This document shows, piece by piece, positions 1-9,069 of a stretch of 64,000 nucleotides of DNA (position 1 is the first letter of the stretch; the number at the start of each line of letters is the position of its first letter). The notes beneath the pieces were generated by a model that ran no database searches, was not told the origin of the DNA, and worked only from the letters and a program-made list of their open reading frames with translations. The stretch comes from Chitinophagales bacterium (GTDB lineage: Bacteria > Bacteroidota > Bacteroidia > Chitinophagales > BACL12): positions 248,001 through 312,000 of the forward strand of contig JACJXO010000003.1 in NCBI GenBank assembly GCA_020636645.1, read 5' to 3'. A program made the position numbers and the translations under genes.

Positions 1-468
1 GTCGCCGCCACCACCCAGCTGCTCTGGTTTTCCGGCCACATGTCCGGTCTCCATACCGATGAATTCAATATCTGAGGTAGATGTGCCTACGTCTTCTGCA
101 GTAATGTACTTGCCGTTCAGGCTTTCCACGAACTTGCCATAGCGGCGGAAGAGTGGCTCGCGGTTCTTCAGTTTATCTGAGTTACCGATGATGACCGCTT
201 TGCCGCCACCGAGGTTAAGTCCGGAAATAGCAGACTTGAAGGTCATACCACGTGAAAGTCGCAGCACATCAACAATGGCATCTTTTTCAGAAGCATAAGA
301 CCAGAACCGGGTGCCCCCCAGTGCCGGGCCCAATACAGTGTTGTGAATACCAATAATGGCTTTGAGTCCGGTCTTTTCGTCAGAACAGAATACCAGCTGT
401 TCGTGACCCATGTCTGAAAGCATCTGATAGATATCGCCTTCAGCGCTGAGGAGGGATTGATGAGACAT
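1..468 (-). CDS. Leucine dehydrogenase (Glu/Leu/Phe/Val family), partial: C-terminus outside window
   Basis: This is the first 156 codons of an amino acid dehydrogenase that oxidatively deaminates branched-chain amino acids with NAD. The N-terminal catalytic domain is recognisable: an LGPALGGTRF segment near residue 50, then SRGMTFKSA and GLNLGGGKAVI. The last two hold the two lysines that bind substrate and perform catalysis in this family. The gene runs off the left edge, so the NAD-binding Rossmann domain is not visible. The ATG at 468 is supported by an exact -7 box about 24 nt upstream. The gene is divergent from the ABC exporter. Leucine dehydrogenase is preferred over glutamate dehydrogenase because of the short N-terminus and the GPALGGTR motif; valine or phenylalanine preference cannot be excluded. 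Confidence 0.88.
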   Translation of the reverse strand, partial: MSHQSLLSAEGDIYQMLSDMGHEQLVFCSDEKTGLKAIIGIHNTVLGPALGGTRFWSYASEKDAIVDVLRLSRGMTFKSAISGLNLGGGKAVIIGNSDKLKNREPLFRRYGKFVESLNGKYITAEDVGTSTSDIEFIGMETGHVAGKPEQLGGGGD

Positions 469-491
469 TATGAACGATTTTTTTGGCGGGT

Positions 492-525
492 CAAAGATAC
501 GGGCTTCCTCTGAAGTTGCGAACAA
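492..525 (-). promoter_or_regulatory. Promoter of leucine dehydrogenase (-7 TATCTTTG, -33 TTG)
   Basis: On the minus strand an exact TAnnTTTG (TATCTTTG, 499 to 492) is preceded by TTG (525 to 523) with a 23-nt spacer, which fits the Bacteroidota -33/-7 promoter. The start codon at 468 follows about 23 nt later. It lies back to back with the ABC exporter promoter. Confidence 0.6.
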
Positions 526-546
526 GGTTGTCAAAGTCAAAGCCAT

Positions 547-554
547 TAGTTTTG
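547..554 (+). promoter_or_regulatory. -7 box TAGTTTTG of the ABC exporter
   Basis: An exact TAnnTTTG lies only 4 nt (CACA) before the ATG at 559. A TTG at 528-530 is separated from it by 16 nt. Transcription would start at or beside the start codon, so the message would be leaderless or nearly so. Confidence 0.6.
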
Positions 555-558
555 CACA

Positions 559-2340
559 ATGCGGGCACTGGCGGCTGTTAACCGATACTTTCTTAAATAC
601 CGATGGCTTTTATTATTGGGTACCCTGTTCGTCATCCTGTCGAATATTTTCAAGGCATTATCGCCCGGAGTCATAGGAGATGCACTGGACCTGCTCATCA
701 GGCAGCTGCAAACGTACCAGCAGCTGACAGATGAAGCTGCAAAAGCAGAGCTTCGCAGTGATGTGTTATCCGGCACCGGCAGGCTGACCCTGTATTACCT
801 GGCACTGGCGCTGGGCAACGGACTCTTTTTGTTCCTCATGAGGCAAACGCTTATCATCATGAGCAGGCATATCGAATACGATCAGAAGAACGAACTGTTT
901 GCGCATTACCAGAAACTCACCCCTGCCTTTTACAAACGACACAATACCGGCGATCTGATGAACAGGGTAGCGGAAGATGTTGGCCGGGTGCGCATGTATG
1001 TAGGTCCTGCCCTGATGTACTTTCTAAATACCATTACGCTTTTTATCCTGGTTATCTGGGCTATGCTGAAGGTCAACCCAAGGCTTACCTTTTTCGTTTT
1101 GCTGCCACTTCCGGTACTGTCTGTTTCTATTTATTTCGTCAATAATCTGATCGAGAAAAGGAGTGAACGCATTCAAAGGCAACTCAGCAAACTGACCAGT
1201 GTAGCGCAGGAGATCTTTTCAGGCATCCGGGTCATCAAGGCATATGCCCAGGAAGAAGAGAACAGCAGGTATTTTGAGGAACAAACCGACATTTACAAAG
1301 ACAGAAGTTTATCACTTGCCAGGGTAGATGCCATGTTCCAGCCGCTCATGGTGCTGCTGATCGGGCTCAGCACCCTGCTTGTAGTCTTTGTTGGCGGCTT
1401 TGAGGTCATTCAGGGAAGGCTAACAGCAGGCAATGTGGCAGCGTTCATCATTTACGTCAACATGCTGACCTGGCCTGTTGCCAGTCTTGGTTGGGTGGTG
1501 AGCATAGTGCAGCGTGCCGCCGTTTCTCAGCGCAGGATCAATGAGTTTTTGCAAACCCAACCGGATATCAGCAGCACCATACCTGATCAGGGTATCATTT
1601 CAGGCAACCTGGAGTTTTCTCATGTAACCTTTACCTACCCCGATTCAGGCATCAGGGCGCTGGAAGATATCAGCTTCCACATCAAGGCGGGGCAAAGGGT
1701 AGCCATTATCGGCCGGACCGGCAGCGGAAAGACCACTATTGCAGATCTGCTGCTAAGGCTGTATGAGCCCGACAGCGGTAAAATCAGGCTGGGCGGAAGA
1801 CCTGTTCAGGATTACAGCCTGCACGATCTGCGGGCTTCCATAGGCTATGTTCCTCAGGATGTATTTCTGTTCGGCGACAGCATACAGAACAATATACGGT
1901 TTGGTTTGCCGGATGAACAGCAAGCAAGGGTGGAGGACTATGCGAAGGCCGCTGGTATTCATGATGAGATAGACAGCTTCAGGCAGGGTTACGATACCCT
2001 TGTTGGAGAACGAGGTGTAACCTTGTCAGGCGGACAAAAGCAGCGCATCAGCATAGCAAGGGCTTTGATCAAAGATGCACCGCTGGTGGTGCTGGATGAT
2101 TGCCTTTCTGCCGTAGATGCCGCTACTGAACAGCAGATCCTGGATCATCTGACAGGCATGCTGGAGAAGAAGACCGCTCTCATCATTACCCATCGCCTCA
2201 GTGCTATGGAGCAATATGACCAGATCATATTACTGAACGAGCACCATATTGCGGCAACCGGAACACATGCCGAATTGCTGCGTACCAGTGCTGAGTATCG
2301 AGAAATGACAGAGGCATCCAGGAAAGGAGAACTTATCTGA
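559..2340 (+). CDS. ABC transporter, fused permease and ATP-binding protein (MsbA/MDR type)
   Basis: A half-size ABC exporter of 593 residues that would work as a homodimer in the inner membrane and drive export of a lipid, peptide or drug. Residues about 15-310 hold the six-helix transmembrane domain. The nucleotide-binding domain follows, with Walker A GRTGSGKTT near residue 385, signature LSGGQKQR near 489, Walker B LVVLDD near 510 and H-loop ITHRL near 543. The substrate cannot be read from the sequence. The ATG at 559 is the only start compatible with the TAGTTTTG box at 547-554; an earlier start would lie inside the promoter. The gene stands alone, divergent from leucine dehydrogenase. 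Confidence 0.93.
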   Translation: MRALAAVNRYFLKYRWLLLLGTLFVILSNIFKALSPGVIGDALDLLIRQLQTYQQLTDEAAKAELRSDVLSGTGRLTLYYLALALGNGLFLFLMRQTLIIMSRHIEYDQKNELFAHYQKLTPAFYKRHNTGDLMNRVAEDVGRVRMYVGPALMYFLNTITLFILVIWAMLKVNPRLTFFVLLPLPVLSVSIYFVNNLIEKRSERIQRQLSKLTSVAQEIFSGIRVIKAYAQEEENSRYFEEQTDIYKDRSLSLARVDAMFQPLMVLLIGLSTLLVVFVGGFEVIQGRLTAGNVAAFIIYVNMLTWPVASLGWVVSIVQRAAVSQRRINEFLQTQPDISSTIPDQGIISGNLEFSHVTFTYPDSGIRALEDISFHIKAGQRVAIIGRTGSGKTTIADLLLRLYEPDSGKIRLGGRPVQDYSLHDLRASIGYVPQDVFLFGDSIQNNIRFGLPDEQQARVEDYAKAAGIHDEIDSFRQGYDTLVGERGVTLSGGQKQRISIARALIKDAPLVVLDDCLSAVDAATEQQILDHLTGMLEKKTALIITHRLSAMEQYDQIILLNEHHIAATGTHAELLRTSAEYREMTEASRKGELI

Positions 2341-2399
2341 GGCATTTGGAAAGTCATTTTTTTTTATCTTTCGGACATTAACATCAAAACCCAGGCGCA

Positions 2400-2879
2400 G
2401 TGGATAACGACAACAGAAACCGCAGCGAGAATGTATTTTCAAGGAAAATACGTGCAGGAAGAAGAAGAACCTATTTCTTTGACGTGCGCACCACCAAAGG
2501 GAACGATTATTATCTGACCATTACCGAAAGCAAGAAGCGTCAGGGTGGCGATGGTTATGAAAGGCATAAGATCTTTATTTACAAGGAAGATTTTAACAAG
2601 TTCCTGGAGGAGATGACCGCAGCCGTTGATTACATCAAGGAACGCATGCCGGATTTCGACTTTGACAGCTTCAGTCACAAGTATGACGATGATGATGACT
2701 ATGGCGATCAGGAAGTTCGCGAGCCACGGGAGGAATACCGCAAAGAAGCCCCTGCTGCTGAAGAAGTAAAGGCAGAGGATGCAGAACCAATGGAAGACCC
2801 CCCAGCAAGTGAGCCTTCTGAGGAAGACCTTCCCCCCAGGCAGGATCCTACCATCAATGAGGATGACCTGAAGTGGTGA
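2400..2879 (+). CDS. PUR-alpha-like nucleic-acid-binding protein (DUF3276)
   Basis: A 159-residue protein whose first 85 residues match the DUF3276/PurA single-stranded nucleic-acid-binding domain: a basic RAGRRRTYFFDVR strand, YYLTITESKK, and an IYKEDFNKFLEE helix. The second half, from about residue 95, is very acidic and low in complexity, with runs of Asp and Glu, and is probably disordered. The family is nearly universal in Bacteroidota, and its cellular role is poorly defined. The start is GTG at 2400; no better start lies nearby. An imperfect -7 box (TATCTTTC) lies about 30 nt upstream. It is convergent with the phosphopantetheinyl transferase, with no gap. Confidence 0.85.
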   Translation: MDNDNRNRSENVFSRKIRAGRRRTYFFDVRTTKGNDYYLTITESKKRQGGDGYERHKIFIYKEDFNKFLEEMTAAVDYIKERMPDFDFDSFSHKYDDDDDYGDQEVREPREEYRKEAPAAEEVKAEDAEPMEDPPASEPSEEDLPPRQDPTINEDDLKW

Positions 2880-3539
2880 TCAGCTGATGGGTTTGGAATC
2901 TGTTCCGATACCCGTAACAAGGCTGAACCCATCCCCTCTCAGATAGGGCAGTGAATAGCTGGTCATGTTGCCGTTCTTGAGCAATACCCCTGCCATGACC
3001 CCTTTATCGGCCACCTGAAACGGCCTGATGAACATATCCTGTCTGAAATCCAGTTTTCGCCTGCCATACATTTTATAGATCACTTCCTTGGCTCCCCAGT
3101 ACAACAGCAGTTCTTCATTGGGCGGTTGTTCACCTAAAAATCTCCTTTCTGCGTCAGACAGGAATTTCCGGCTGAGATGGCCAATATCTCTGCCTGCATC
3201 TTCCACATCAACTCCTACCTCTTCAGATTCGGAAATGATGGCAGCTGCATACTTGTGTGTATGCGACAAACTGATGCGGTGTGACCCTGAACCCAGAAAA
3301 GGTTTTCCGTTGGTATCGAACAACAGCTCCACATATTCACGTGTATCCAGAAGAAGTTTGAGCAGGTATCTGCTGGACAACCAGCTCATTTGTCTTTCCG
3401 GATGCTTCAGTCCGTTATAGAACTGCCTCTCCCAGTTGCTGAAAATAAGGTGCTTCAAAAAGAATTCCGGAGGTTCTTCAATACGCCAAACACCGGCTTT
3501 GGTATCAGGATATGGCTGGTTGGAGTAGATCAGAGGCAT
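2880..3539 (-). CDS. 4'-phosphopantetheinyl transferase, Sfp type
   Basis: A 219-residue enzyme that moves the phosphopantetheine arm of CoA onto a serine of acyl or peptidyl carrier proteins, in the cytoplasm. The two family signatures are present: GVDVED (109-114), whose D111 and E113 bind Mg, and WGAKEVIYK (148-156) with the catalytic Glu and Lys. A SHTHKYAAA segment near residue 92 matches the CoA-binding SHS/T motif. Its length fits the Sfp/EntD class rather than the shorter AcpS class. It could activate the fatty-acid carrier protein or a secondary-metabolite synthase; no such synthase is in the window. The ATG at 3539 agrees with an upstream -33/-7 promoter. Confidence 0.9.
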   Translation of the reverse strand: MPLIYSNQPYPDTKAGVWRIEEPPEFFLKHLIFSNWERQFYNGLKHPERQMSWLSSRYLLKLLLDTREYVELLFDTNGKPFLGSGSHRISLSHTHKYAAAIISESEEVGVDVEDAGRDIGHLSRKFLSDAERRFLGEQPPNEELLLYWGAKEVIYKMYGRRKLDFRQDMFIRPFQVADKGVMAGVLLKNGNMTSYSLPYLRGDGFSLVTGIGTDSKPIS

Positions 3540-3552
3540 AATGAGCGATCAG

Positions 3553-3582
3553 CAAAAATAATTTGGCCGGAAAGGGCACAAA
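3553..3582 (-). promoter_or_regulatory. Promoter of phosphopantetheinyl transferase (-33 TTTG, -7 TATTTTTG)
   Basis: On the minus strand TTTG (3582 to 3579), an 18-nt spacer, and an exact TATTTTTG (3560 to 3553) lie 13 nt before the ATG at 3539. Both elements and the spacing match the Bacteroidota consensus. Confidence 0.65.
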
Positions 3583-3615
3583 CAGTAATTTCGGAATACC
3601 CTAAGTTGTAACATC

Positions 3616-3834
3616 ATGCGATTATTCCAATTCATCCACCGTGAGGAGGATTCGCTGCAGATCAGTATTCCTGAAAATCTGCGGGGAAAATATGTGCGCA
3701 TCACCGTAGAAGAGTGTGCCCCTGAAGATGGAGAACCCATCAGTGATCTGGAGAATTCCGGTCTGAAACAAAAAGAGGAGGCATTGCTCCTCCTCGATAA
3801 GTTACGTAACCAGCTGGATGTCTGGGACATCTGA
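3616..3834 (+). CDS. Small hypothetical protein, 72 aa
   Basis: No family recognised. The 72-residue product is acidic, with a short strand-like segment ISIPENLRGKYVRITVEE in the first half and a Glu/Leu-rich helix (EEALLLLDKLRNQLDVWDI) at the end. There is no signal peptide or membrane segment. The layout resembles the small proteins of Bacteroidota that pair an AbrB-like or toxin-antitoxin-like beta segment with a C-terminal helix, but that is only a resemblance. It lies between two minus-strand genes and ends one base before the stop of the downstream convergent gene. It is accepted as a gene because the reading frame fills the gap exactly and has sensible codon use. Confidence 0.55.
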   Translation: MRLFQFIHREEDSLQISIPENLRGKYVRITVEECAPEDGEPISDLENSGLKQKEEALLLLDKLRNQLDVWDI

Positions 3835-4197
3835 TCACAAAGCATCATAGACCACCTTCATCTTCATGGAACGGGCGGCAAAATAGTCATTCCATGCAGT
3901 GATATCCCAGGCTGGTGTCATAATATCCTGAAGATAAACCTGAACGGTACGGGATTCAAAATCTACTACATAGACCACCACATTCTCTGTGAACATACTG
4001 AAAAACTGTTCAGCCTGTGCGGCTTCCGTGAACTTCAGATCAGCAATACTGAATGCATATACTGCAGCAAGCGGCTGGTCTGCCGGAAGAACGATCTGCA
4101 TCTGATCATTGATAGTAGCCGGCACCGGTTCGCTGACAGCCGCCGCGTTACTCATGATACCTGCTGAGAGGAGAAATGCTGTAAACAGACTACTCAT
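3835..4197 (-). CDS. Exported hypothetical protein, 120 aa
   Basis: A small protein with a likely signal peptide (MSSLFTAFLLSAGIMSNAAA) and a mature part of about 100 residues. The mature part looks like a single alpha/beta domain, with a strand VVYVVDFESRTVQVYL near the middle. I do not recognise a family. The predicted location is periplasmic or outer-membrane associated. A one-mismatch -7 box (TAACTTAG) lies about 20 nt upstream. It is convergent with the 72-residue gene, with directly adjoining stops. Codon use resembles its neighbours, so I take it as a real, poorly characterised gene. Confidence 0.6.
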   Translation of the reverse strand: MSSLFTAFLLSAGIMSNAAAVSEPVPATINDQMQIVLPADQPLAAVYAFSIADLKFTEAAQAEQFFSMFTENVVVYVVDFESRTVQVYLQDIMTPAWDITAWNDYFAARSMKMKVVYDAL

Positions 4198-4231
4198 TGA
4201 TAAGTATTTATAACGCTAAGTTACCGTTTCC

Positions 4232-4681
4232 CTAATTGCTGGGCAACCCGCTTATGTACAAGGGCGTTTCCAGCAACAATCCATTTCCGGGCACGAACCT
4301 GCCATGACCTCTGGCTACCAGATTCCCATCTTCATCGGTCAGGGTTGAGGCTGCCAGAATGGACTTACCCTCCTGCCCTTTTACCTTACCTGTTGCCGTG
4401 AGTACACCTCCGTGTACAGGTCTGTAAAAGTCAAGGGCAAAACCTGCAGTCAGCAGAAAACGGGAACTTTCCAGCAAGGCGGCAGAAAAATAGGCTGCAT
4501 CATCCAGTAATTTCATATACAATGCACCGTGCAGCGATCCGCCGGCATGCATATATTCCGGAAGGATCGGTAGCTCTACCGCCGCCTGATCGAGTTCAAA
4601 TCTTAGGGTGATATGCTGAAAGAATTTATTGACAGGAGCCTGATGGAACATATGCAACAAAGCCTGTTGATGGGGTGTCAT
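4232..4681 (-). CDS. PaaI-family hotdog thioesterase
   Basis: A 149-residue single-domain hotdog protein that probably hydrolyses acyl- or aryl-CoA thioesters. The central motif HAGGSLHGALYMKLLDDAAYFSA matches the PaaI/YbdB pattern, in which the Gly-rich loop and an Asp on the long helix form the active site of a dimer. Further features are DFYRPVHGGVLTATGKV and a final GHGRFV strand. The start is set at 4681 because its ATG overlaps the stop of the upstream FG-GAP gene as ATGA, which suggests translational coupling; a longer frame reaching 4747 would run inside that gene. Its pairing with secreted FG-GAP proteins has no obvious functional meaning. Confidence 0.82.
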   Translation of the reverse strand: MTPHQQALLHMFHQAPVNKFFQHITLRFELDQAAVELPILPEYMHAGGSLHGALYMKLLDDAAYFSAALLESSRFLLTAGFALDFYRPVHGGVLTATGKVKGQEGKSILAASTLTDEDGNLVARGHGRFVPGNGLLLETPLYISGLPSN

Positions 4682-6843
4682 GGTTGTAAAACTATACATT
4701 GGCGAAGAAGTTTGCCTCCTTCTTCTGATAATTCCAGGATGTAACAACCAGGCATCAGTACATGGATCCCTCTGATGCGATAATCGGGTGCGAGGGTTCC
4801 GCTCATTTGCAACCGACCGTTCATATCCAGAAGATGATACGTCCAGTTTCCGGGTCGGAGACCTTGTACCAGCAATTGCTCGCTGGCCGGATTAGGATAG
4901 ATCAGTATCTCCCGTTCAGGTTCTGTCTGCTGACCAATGGCTACATCCGGATCTCGTTGCATCAGATGCAAACCACCGCGAATATTTCCTACAGCAAACT
5001 CCGGTTCACCATCATTATTGAGGTCAGTTCCTGAAATGGTGCTGAACATACCGGGCAGGATTCCGAGGAAGAGGGTGTCACGTTCATGAAATTCGCCCAG
5101 CATACTTTCTTCGATCTCGTCATACAAAAAGATGTGACCACTGGCAGAACCCACCACAAGCTGCATCAGGCCGGATTCATTGCGGAACATGAATGGCGCA
5201 CTGTGCCCCACCAGATCGCCGGGTCTGCGTACATCTACCCCACCCCATCCGGAGCTGACCAAAACATAACTGCCTTCTTCCTTATGGTAGTAATGCAGCA
5301 CTCCGTTCACATTGCCAATGATCAGATCCATAGCTCCGTCCAGGTCCACATCAAACAAACAAGGCTTCGAATAGGAAATAACATCTATGCCTTCATAGAA
5401 CAGTACCGGCTCATTCATGGCCACTGCAGCACCCGGACCGGCGGTGTTTTCCATGTATATCAGTGTACCATCGGCAGCACCCAACATAAGATCGATATCA
5501 CCATCACCGTCTGCATCACCTGCTGAGGGCGACAAACTCAGGATACCCAGTTCCTGCAGTCCGAACAGATCATCGTCAACCAGGGCAAAAGTCGGATCTT
5601 CTGCTGTTCCTGTGTTTCTCCAGTACCAAAGTCCGGTTGAAGGGAGCTCTTCCAGTGCTTTATTCTCCCTTACACCGCAAACCATATCCATCAGACCATC
5701 GCCATCTACATCCATCCAGGCGGGATGGGAATAATCGCCCATATCAATGGCATTGCCGGTAAAAAAATCCCGGTCGGTGAACGCCAGTTCCTGCGGGCCT
5801 CCGGGTGTGATCTGGCTGTACCACAGGATATGCCGGTTGTTCACACTGTAGAGGTCATCGTTTGGTGCTACCAGCAGGTCTTTACCCCCATCAGCATTCA
5901 TATCAACCAGATAGGCACCCGGAAAGACCGGAAGTTTTGCCGGATAGGAAGGCACTGGATACAGCGTATCTTTAGAAACCATACTGGCAAACCCGGGTGT
6001 ACCTCCGTTCTGGTAATAGACCAGGTTATCGCAGGAAACATCGCCCAGCACCATGTCCTGCACACCATCCAGGTCTTTATCGAACACCAGTATCGTACTT
6101 CCTACATGCATGCGGCTCTGTTCTTCAGAACCTTCGCCGAGGCATTCCACTCCGAGGTCAGCACCGTCGCAGGTGGCACCTTCAAAGATCTCGCCCCAGC
6201 AGTAATCGGCAATGGAATAAATAAGGCTATCACACCCATATCCTGATTCCACGCTGTTATTTCTGTACCATCTGATCTGCACCCCGGAGAGCGAAAAGGC
6301 AAGTATGTCCATATCGCCATCGCCATCCACATCAGCCAGGCCGGGCAGGTCTGTTCTGCTGGTATAAACAGGCAGGATGAATCCACCGGAAGAAGTGTAC
6401 AACAGTTCAGGTACTTCCAGTTGAAAATCAAGATGACCATCCGTTATCACGCCCCTGTACAATGCCGCACTTCCCGATATGTAGGTAAGCAGGTCAGGCA
6501 AATCATCACAGTTGTAATCATAGGTGAGTGCCCAGTCACGCATGACAGGCAGAAAAGGATCAAGCGATGTTTGGTAACTGAATTGCGGAGGTTCTCCCGG
6601 AAACGACTGCCTATACAACACCATGGCAACATTACCGCTCCGGTCAAATATGAGCAGGTCTGTCAGGCCATCAAGGTTCATGTCCACATCAGAGAATTGC
6701 GGATTATTGAATCCGCCGCAAAAGGGGAATTGCATGGATGCATCAGTAAAGGGATTGATAACAGGTACGTCATATAATACATACTGTGAACGTCCGGTCA
6801 CAGACACCATCAGAACCCAGATCAACCACCATTTTCTGTTCAT
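4678..6843 (-). CDS. FG-GAP/VCBS repeat secreted protein with T9SS sorting domain (copy 2)
   Basis: A 721-residue secreted protein. A signal peptide (MNRKWWLIWVLMVSVTGRSQ) is followed by many FG-GAP/VCBS beta-propeller repeats with calcium-binding Asp-rich loops such as DVDGDGLMD, DADGDGDID and DLNNDGEPE. The last 75 residues form a type A T9SS sorting domain (YPNPASEQLLV ... GCYILEL), so export should occur through the T9SS to the cell surface or medium. The likely role is adhesion or extracellular binding; no enzymatic motif is visible. The start is chosen at 6843, where ATG overlaps the stop of the upstream paralogue (ATGA). It shares the opening NPQF...DGLTDLL(V/I)FDR with that paralogue, so the pair is a tandem duplication. 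Confidence 0.88.
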   Translation of the reverse strand: MNRKWWLIWVLMVSVTGRSQYVLYDVPVINPFTDASMQFPFCGGFNNPQFSDVDMNLDGLTDLLIFDRSGNVAMVLYRQSFPGEPPQFSYQTSLDPFLPVMRDWALTYDYNCDDLPDLLTYISGSAALYRGVITDGHLDFQLEVPELLYTSSGGFILPVYTSRTDLPGLADVDGDGDMDILAFSLSGVQIRWYRNNSVESGYGCDSLIYSIADYCWGEIFEGATCDGADLGVECLGEGSEEQSRMHVGSTILVFDKDLDGVQDMVLGDVSCDNLVYYQNGGTPGFASMVSKDTLYPVPSYPAKLPVFPGAYLVDMNADGGKDLLVAPNDDLYSVNNRHILWYSQITPGGPQELAFTDRDFFTGNAIDMGDYSHPAWMDVDGDGLMDMVCGVRENKALEELPSTGLWYWRNTGTAEDPTFALVDDDLFGLQELGILSLSPSAGDADGDGDIDLMLGAADGTLIYMENTAGPGAAVAMNEPVLFYEGIDVISYSKPCLFDVDLDGAMDLIIGNVNGVLHYYHKEEGSYVLVSSGWGGVDVRRPGDLVGHSAPFMFRNESGLMQLVVGSASGHIFLYDEIEESMLGEFHERDTLFLGILPGMFSTISGTDLNNDGEPEFAVGNIRGGLHLMQRDPDVAIGQQTEPEREILIYPNPASEQLLVQGLRPGNWTYHLLDMNGRLQMSGTLAPDYRIRGIHVLMPGCYILELSEEGGKLLRQCIVLQP

Positions 6844-9002
6844 TGTCTGATCAGCTTTCCTGTATAGTGTACCCATCCCCTTGCATCTGCCGCGTTCAGC
6901 ACATACATGCCGGGCATGATATGTTCCAGCGATATGCGCAGCGGCCTTTCCTGGCCTAATGCAACACACTCCACCAGTTTTCCGGTCAGATCATATATGA
7001 ATAAATGTGTCAGTTCCTGATCAGAAACAGATAGAAACATGACATCAGCAGCCGGTTGCGGAAATGGATGGAGCTTGCCAGGCACGAACACTTCATTTGT
7101 CTGTACGATGGTAGATGCATCGCGGTAAAGTGTGATGCCACCCCGGTCGTTACCGGTTAGTATTTCGAGAATACCATCACCATCCAGATCAGCTGTACAC
7201 ACGGTAGTTCTGTCGCCGTCATCGATAGCAGCATAATCTTCCGTAACCTTGGTGAAGGCACCTGAAAAATCAGGAGTAGGAGTATATTGAAAAATACTTC
7301 CTGCCAGACACCCCACCAACAGCATAGCATTGCCATCGGCATCATAGGTTAGCCAGGGAGTGGAATAGCCGGTAAGAGTAAGAGGTTTACGAACGTCCAC
7401 ACTTCCCCACAATTCATCCAGCAAGGTGAATACCGGATCGGTAGCCGTACCGGTATTCTCGTAGTAGTTGAGGTTGCCATTCTCTTCGCCGATGATGAGA
7501 TCAAGGAGTTCATCGCCATTCACATCCACCAGCTGCGGGGTACTGTATTTACCCACATCGATGCCCTGAAAGTTTGGCCCGGCCAGTATAAAAGTGGCAT
7601 CAGCACCATCTGCAGCAATGTTCTTGAAGTAATGCACAAACCCGTTCTCTTCACCAACCAGCATATCTGTTTTACCATCGCCGTTAATATCACCAAAGGT
7701 GGGATGCAGCCCTCTGAAACCGTAGATCTCCAGGTCTGCGTAGTTGCGTGTCATCAATGTCCATGACGGCGCATCTGCCGTTCCGGTATTTTCGTATAGT
7801 GCCAGCTTCCCATTGAAAGTACCGGCATTAAAATATCCGTAATTGCCGATAACGATGTCGAGCAGGCCGTCGTTGTTGTGGTCAAAAAAAGTGGCGTGTG
7901 CTTCTGAACCTACATCAACCATATCTGACACAAAAAGGGAGTCTTCCTGAAACTGAAAGACGAAAGTATCATCAACAGATACATTTCTGTAGTAAGAGAC
8001 GTTATGTGTATTGATACTGAACCCTTCCTTGTTGGGTGATACGAGCAGGTCCTGCCTTCCATCCAGATCAACATCCAACAGAAAAGGCGCCGGGAAGGTG
8101 GTCATATCAACAGGAATATCATAGCCGGGAAAGACCGTATCCTGTTCCACGATATGTGCAAGGGAGGCATCACCACCGTTGACCAGCTTATTCAGGTTCT
8201 GAAAGCTCAGGTCTCCGAGTACCAGATCCATATCTCCATCTGCATCTTCATCGAACACCAGAAATGTGGAACCGGCGTGCATGCCATGCAGCATACTTTT
8301 GTCAACCGGAGTTTCAGAGCAGCTGCTGTCCAGCTGCACAGCTTTGGTGATCCCTGATTCATAAAAATCTCCCCAGCAGGAATTCACATGCTCCAGCTGC
8401 AAGGTGCAAGGCTGGCCGTTCTCTACTGCCTGGTTCTCGAAATAGTCAACAAAACCACCAATCAGTTTAAAGGTCAGCATATCGAGGTCGCCATCTCCGT
8501 TCACGTCCACAAAAGCCGGAATATCAATAATGCCCACACCCACATCAAAGCTGAAGCCTATTTCTTCATATTCCAGCTTTTCAGTTTCCAGCACATAGCT
8601 GATATTACTGCCTTCCGGAACTGCTTTGTACACGGATACGCCATCGTCAAAAGAAGTAAAGAGATCTTCCAGGCCATCGCAGTTGAAATCTGCTGTAACC
8701 ACAAAGTGTTCCATGGCCGGAAATTCATATTCATATTCCGGAGCATAGACCCAGTTGGTACCTGTATTGCGGAAAGTAAGCACTTTCCCTCCGTTCCGGT
8801 CAAAAACCAACAGGTCTGTCAACCCGTCGTTGTCCAGTTGAATATTCCAGAACTGAGGATTGTTCAAACCGCCAGCAAACGGGTACAATAAAGTGCGGCT
8901 GTGTTCGGTCACTGTAGCGTACGGATCAAGGACATAAGATTGCGCCATTAATCCCGGCGAAAACAAGACGAAAACCAGCAGCCAACGCGAACTTCTTCCC
9001 AT
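6840..9002 (-). CDS. FG-GAP/VCBS repeat secreted protein with T9SS sorting domain (copy 1)
   Basis: A 720-residue paralogue of the next gene in the transcript: signal peptide ending SPGLMAQ, repeated calcium-binding Asp loops (DVNGDGDLD, DADGDMDL, DINGDGKTD, DLDGDGILE), and a C-terminal T9SS-type domain (HPFPQPAADVMFL ... GMYVLNA). Its sorting motif is slightly degenerate, PFPQP instead of YPNP. The predicted location is the cell surface or medium, via the T9SS. The start is placed at ATG 9002 because a near-consensus -7 box TACCTTTA (9014 to 9007) lies exactly 4 nt upstream and the signal peptide begins there. The open frame continues upstream to 9167 inside tamL, but that part lacks signal character. 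It is translationally coupled to copy 2 by ATGA. Confidence 0.87.
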   Translation of the reverse strand: MGRSSRWLLVFVLFSPGLMAQSYVLDPYATVTEHSRTLLYPFAGGLNNPQFWNIQLDNDGLTDLLVFDRNGGKVLTFRNTGTNWVYAPEYEYEFPAMEHFVVTADFNCDGLEDLFTSFDDGVSVYKAVPEGSNISYVLETEKLEYEEIGFSFDVGVGIIDIPAFVDVNGDGDLDMLTFKLIGGFVDYFENQAVENGQPCTLQLEHVNSCWGDFYESGITKAVQLDSSCSETPVDKSMLHGMHAGSTFLVFDEDADGDMDLVLGDLSFQNLNKLVNGGDASLAHIVEQDTVFPGYDIPVDMTTFPAPFLLDVDLDGRQDLLVSPNKEGFSINTHNVSYYRNVSVDDTFVFQFQEDSLFVSDMVDVGSEAHATFFDHNNDGLLDIVIGNYGYFNAGTFNGKLALYENTGTADAPSWTLMTRNYADLEIYGFRGLHPTFGDINGDGKTDMLVGEENGFVHYFKNIAADGADATFILAGPNFQGIDVGKYSTPQLVDVNGDELLDLIIGEENGNLNYYENTGTATDPVFTLLDELWGSVDVRKPLTLTGYSTPWLTYDADGNAMLLVGCLAGSIFQYTPTPDFSGAFTKVTEDYAAIDDGDRTTVCTADLDGDGILEILTGNDRGGITLYRDASTIVQTNEVFVPGKLHPFPQPAADVMFLSVSDQELTHLFIYDLTGKLVECVALGQERPLRISLEHIMPGMYVLNAADARGWVHYTGKLIRQ

Positions 9003-9069
9003 ACCATAAAGGTACGTTACAAGGCTGTAAGATGTTTTAGAAAGCAGCGGAAATGACGCAGGAGTGAAC

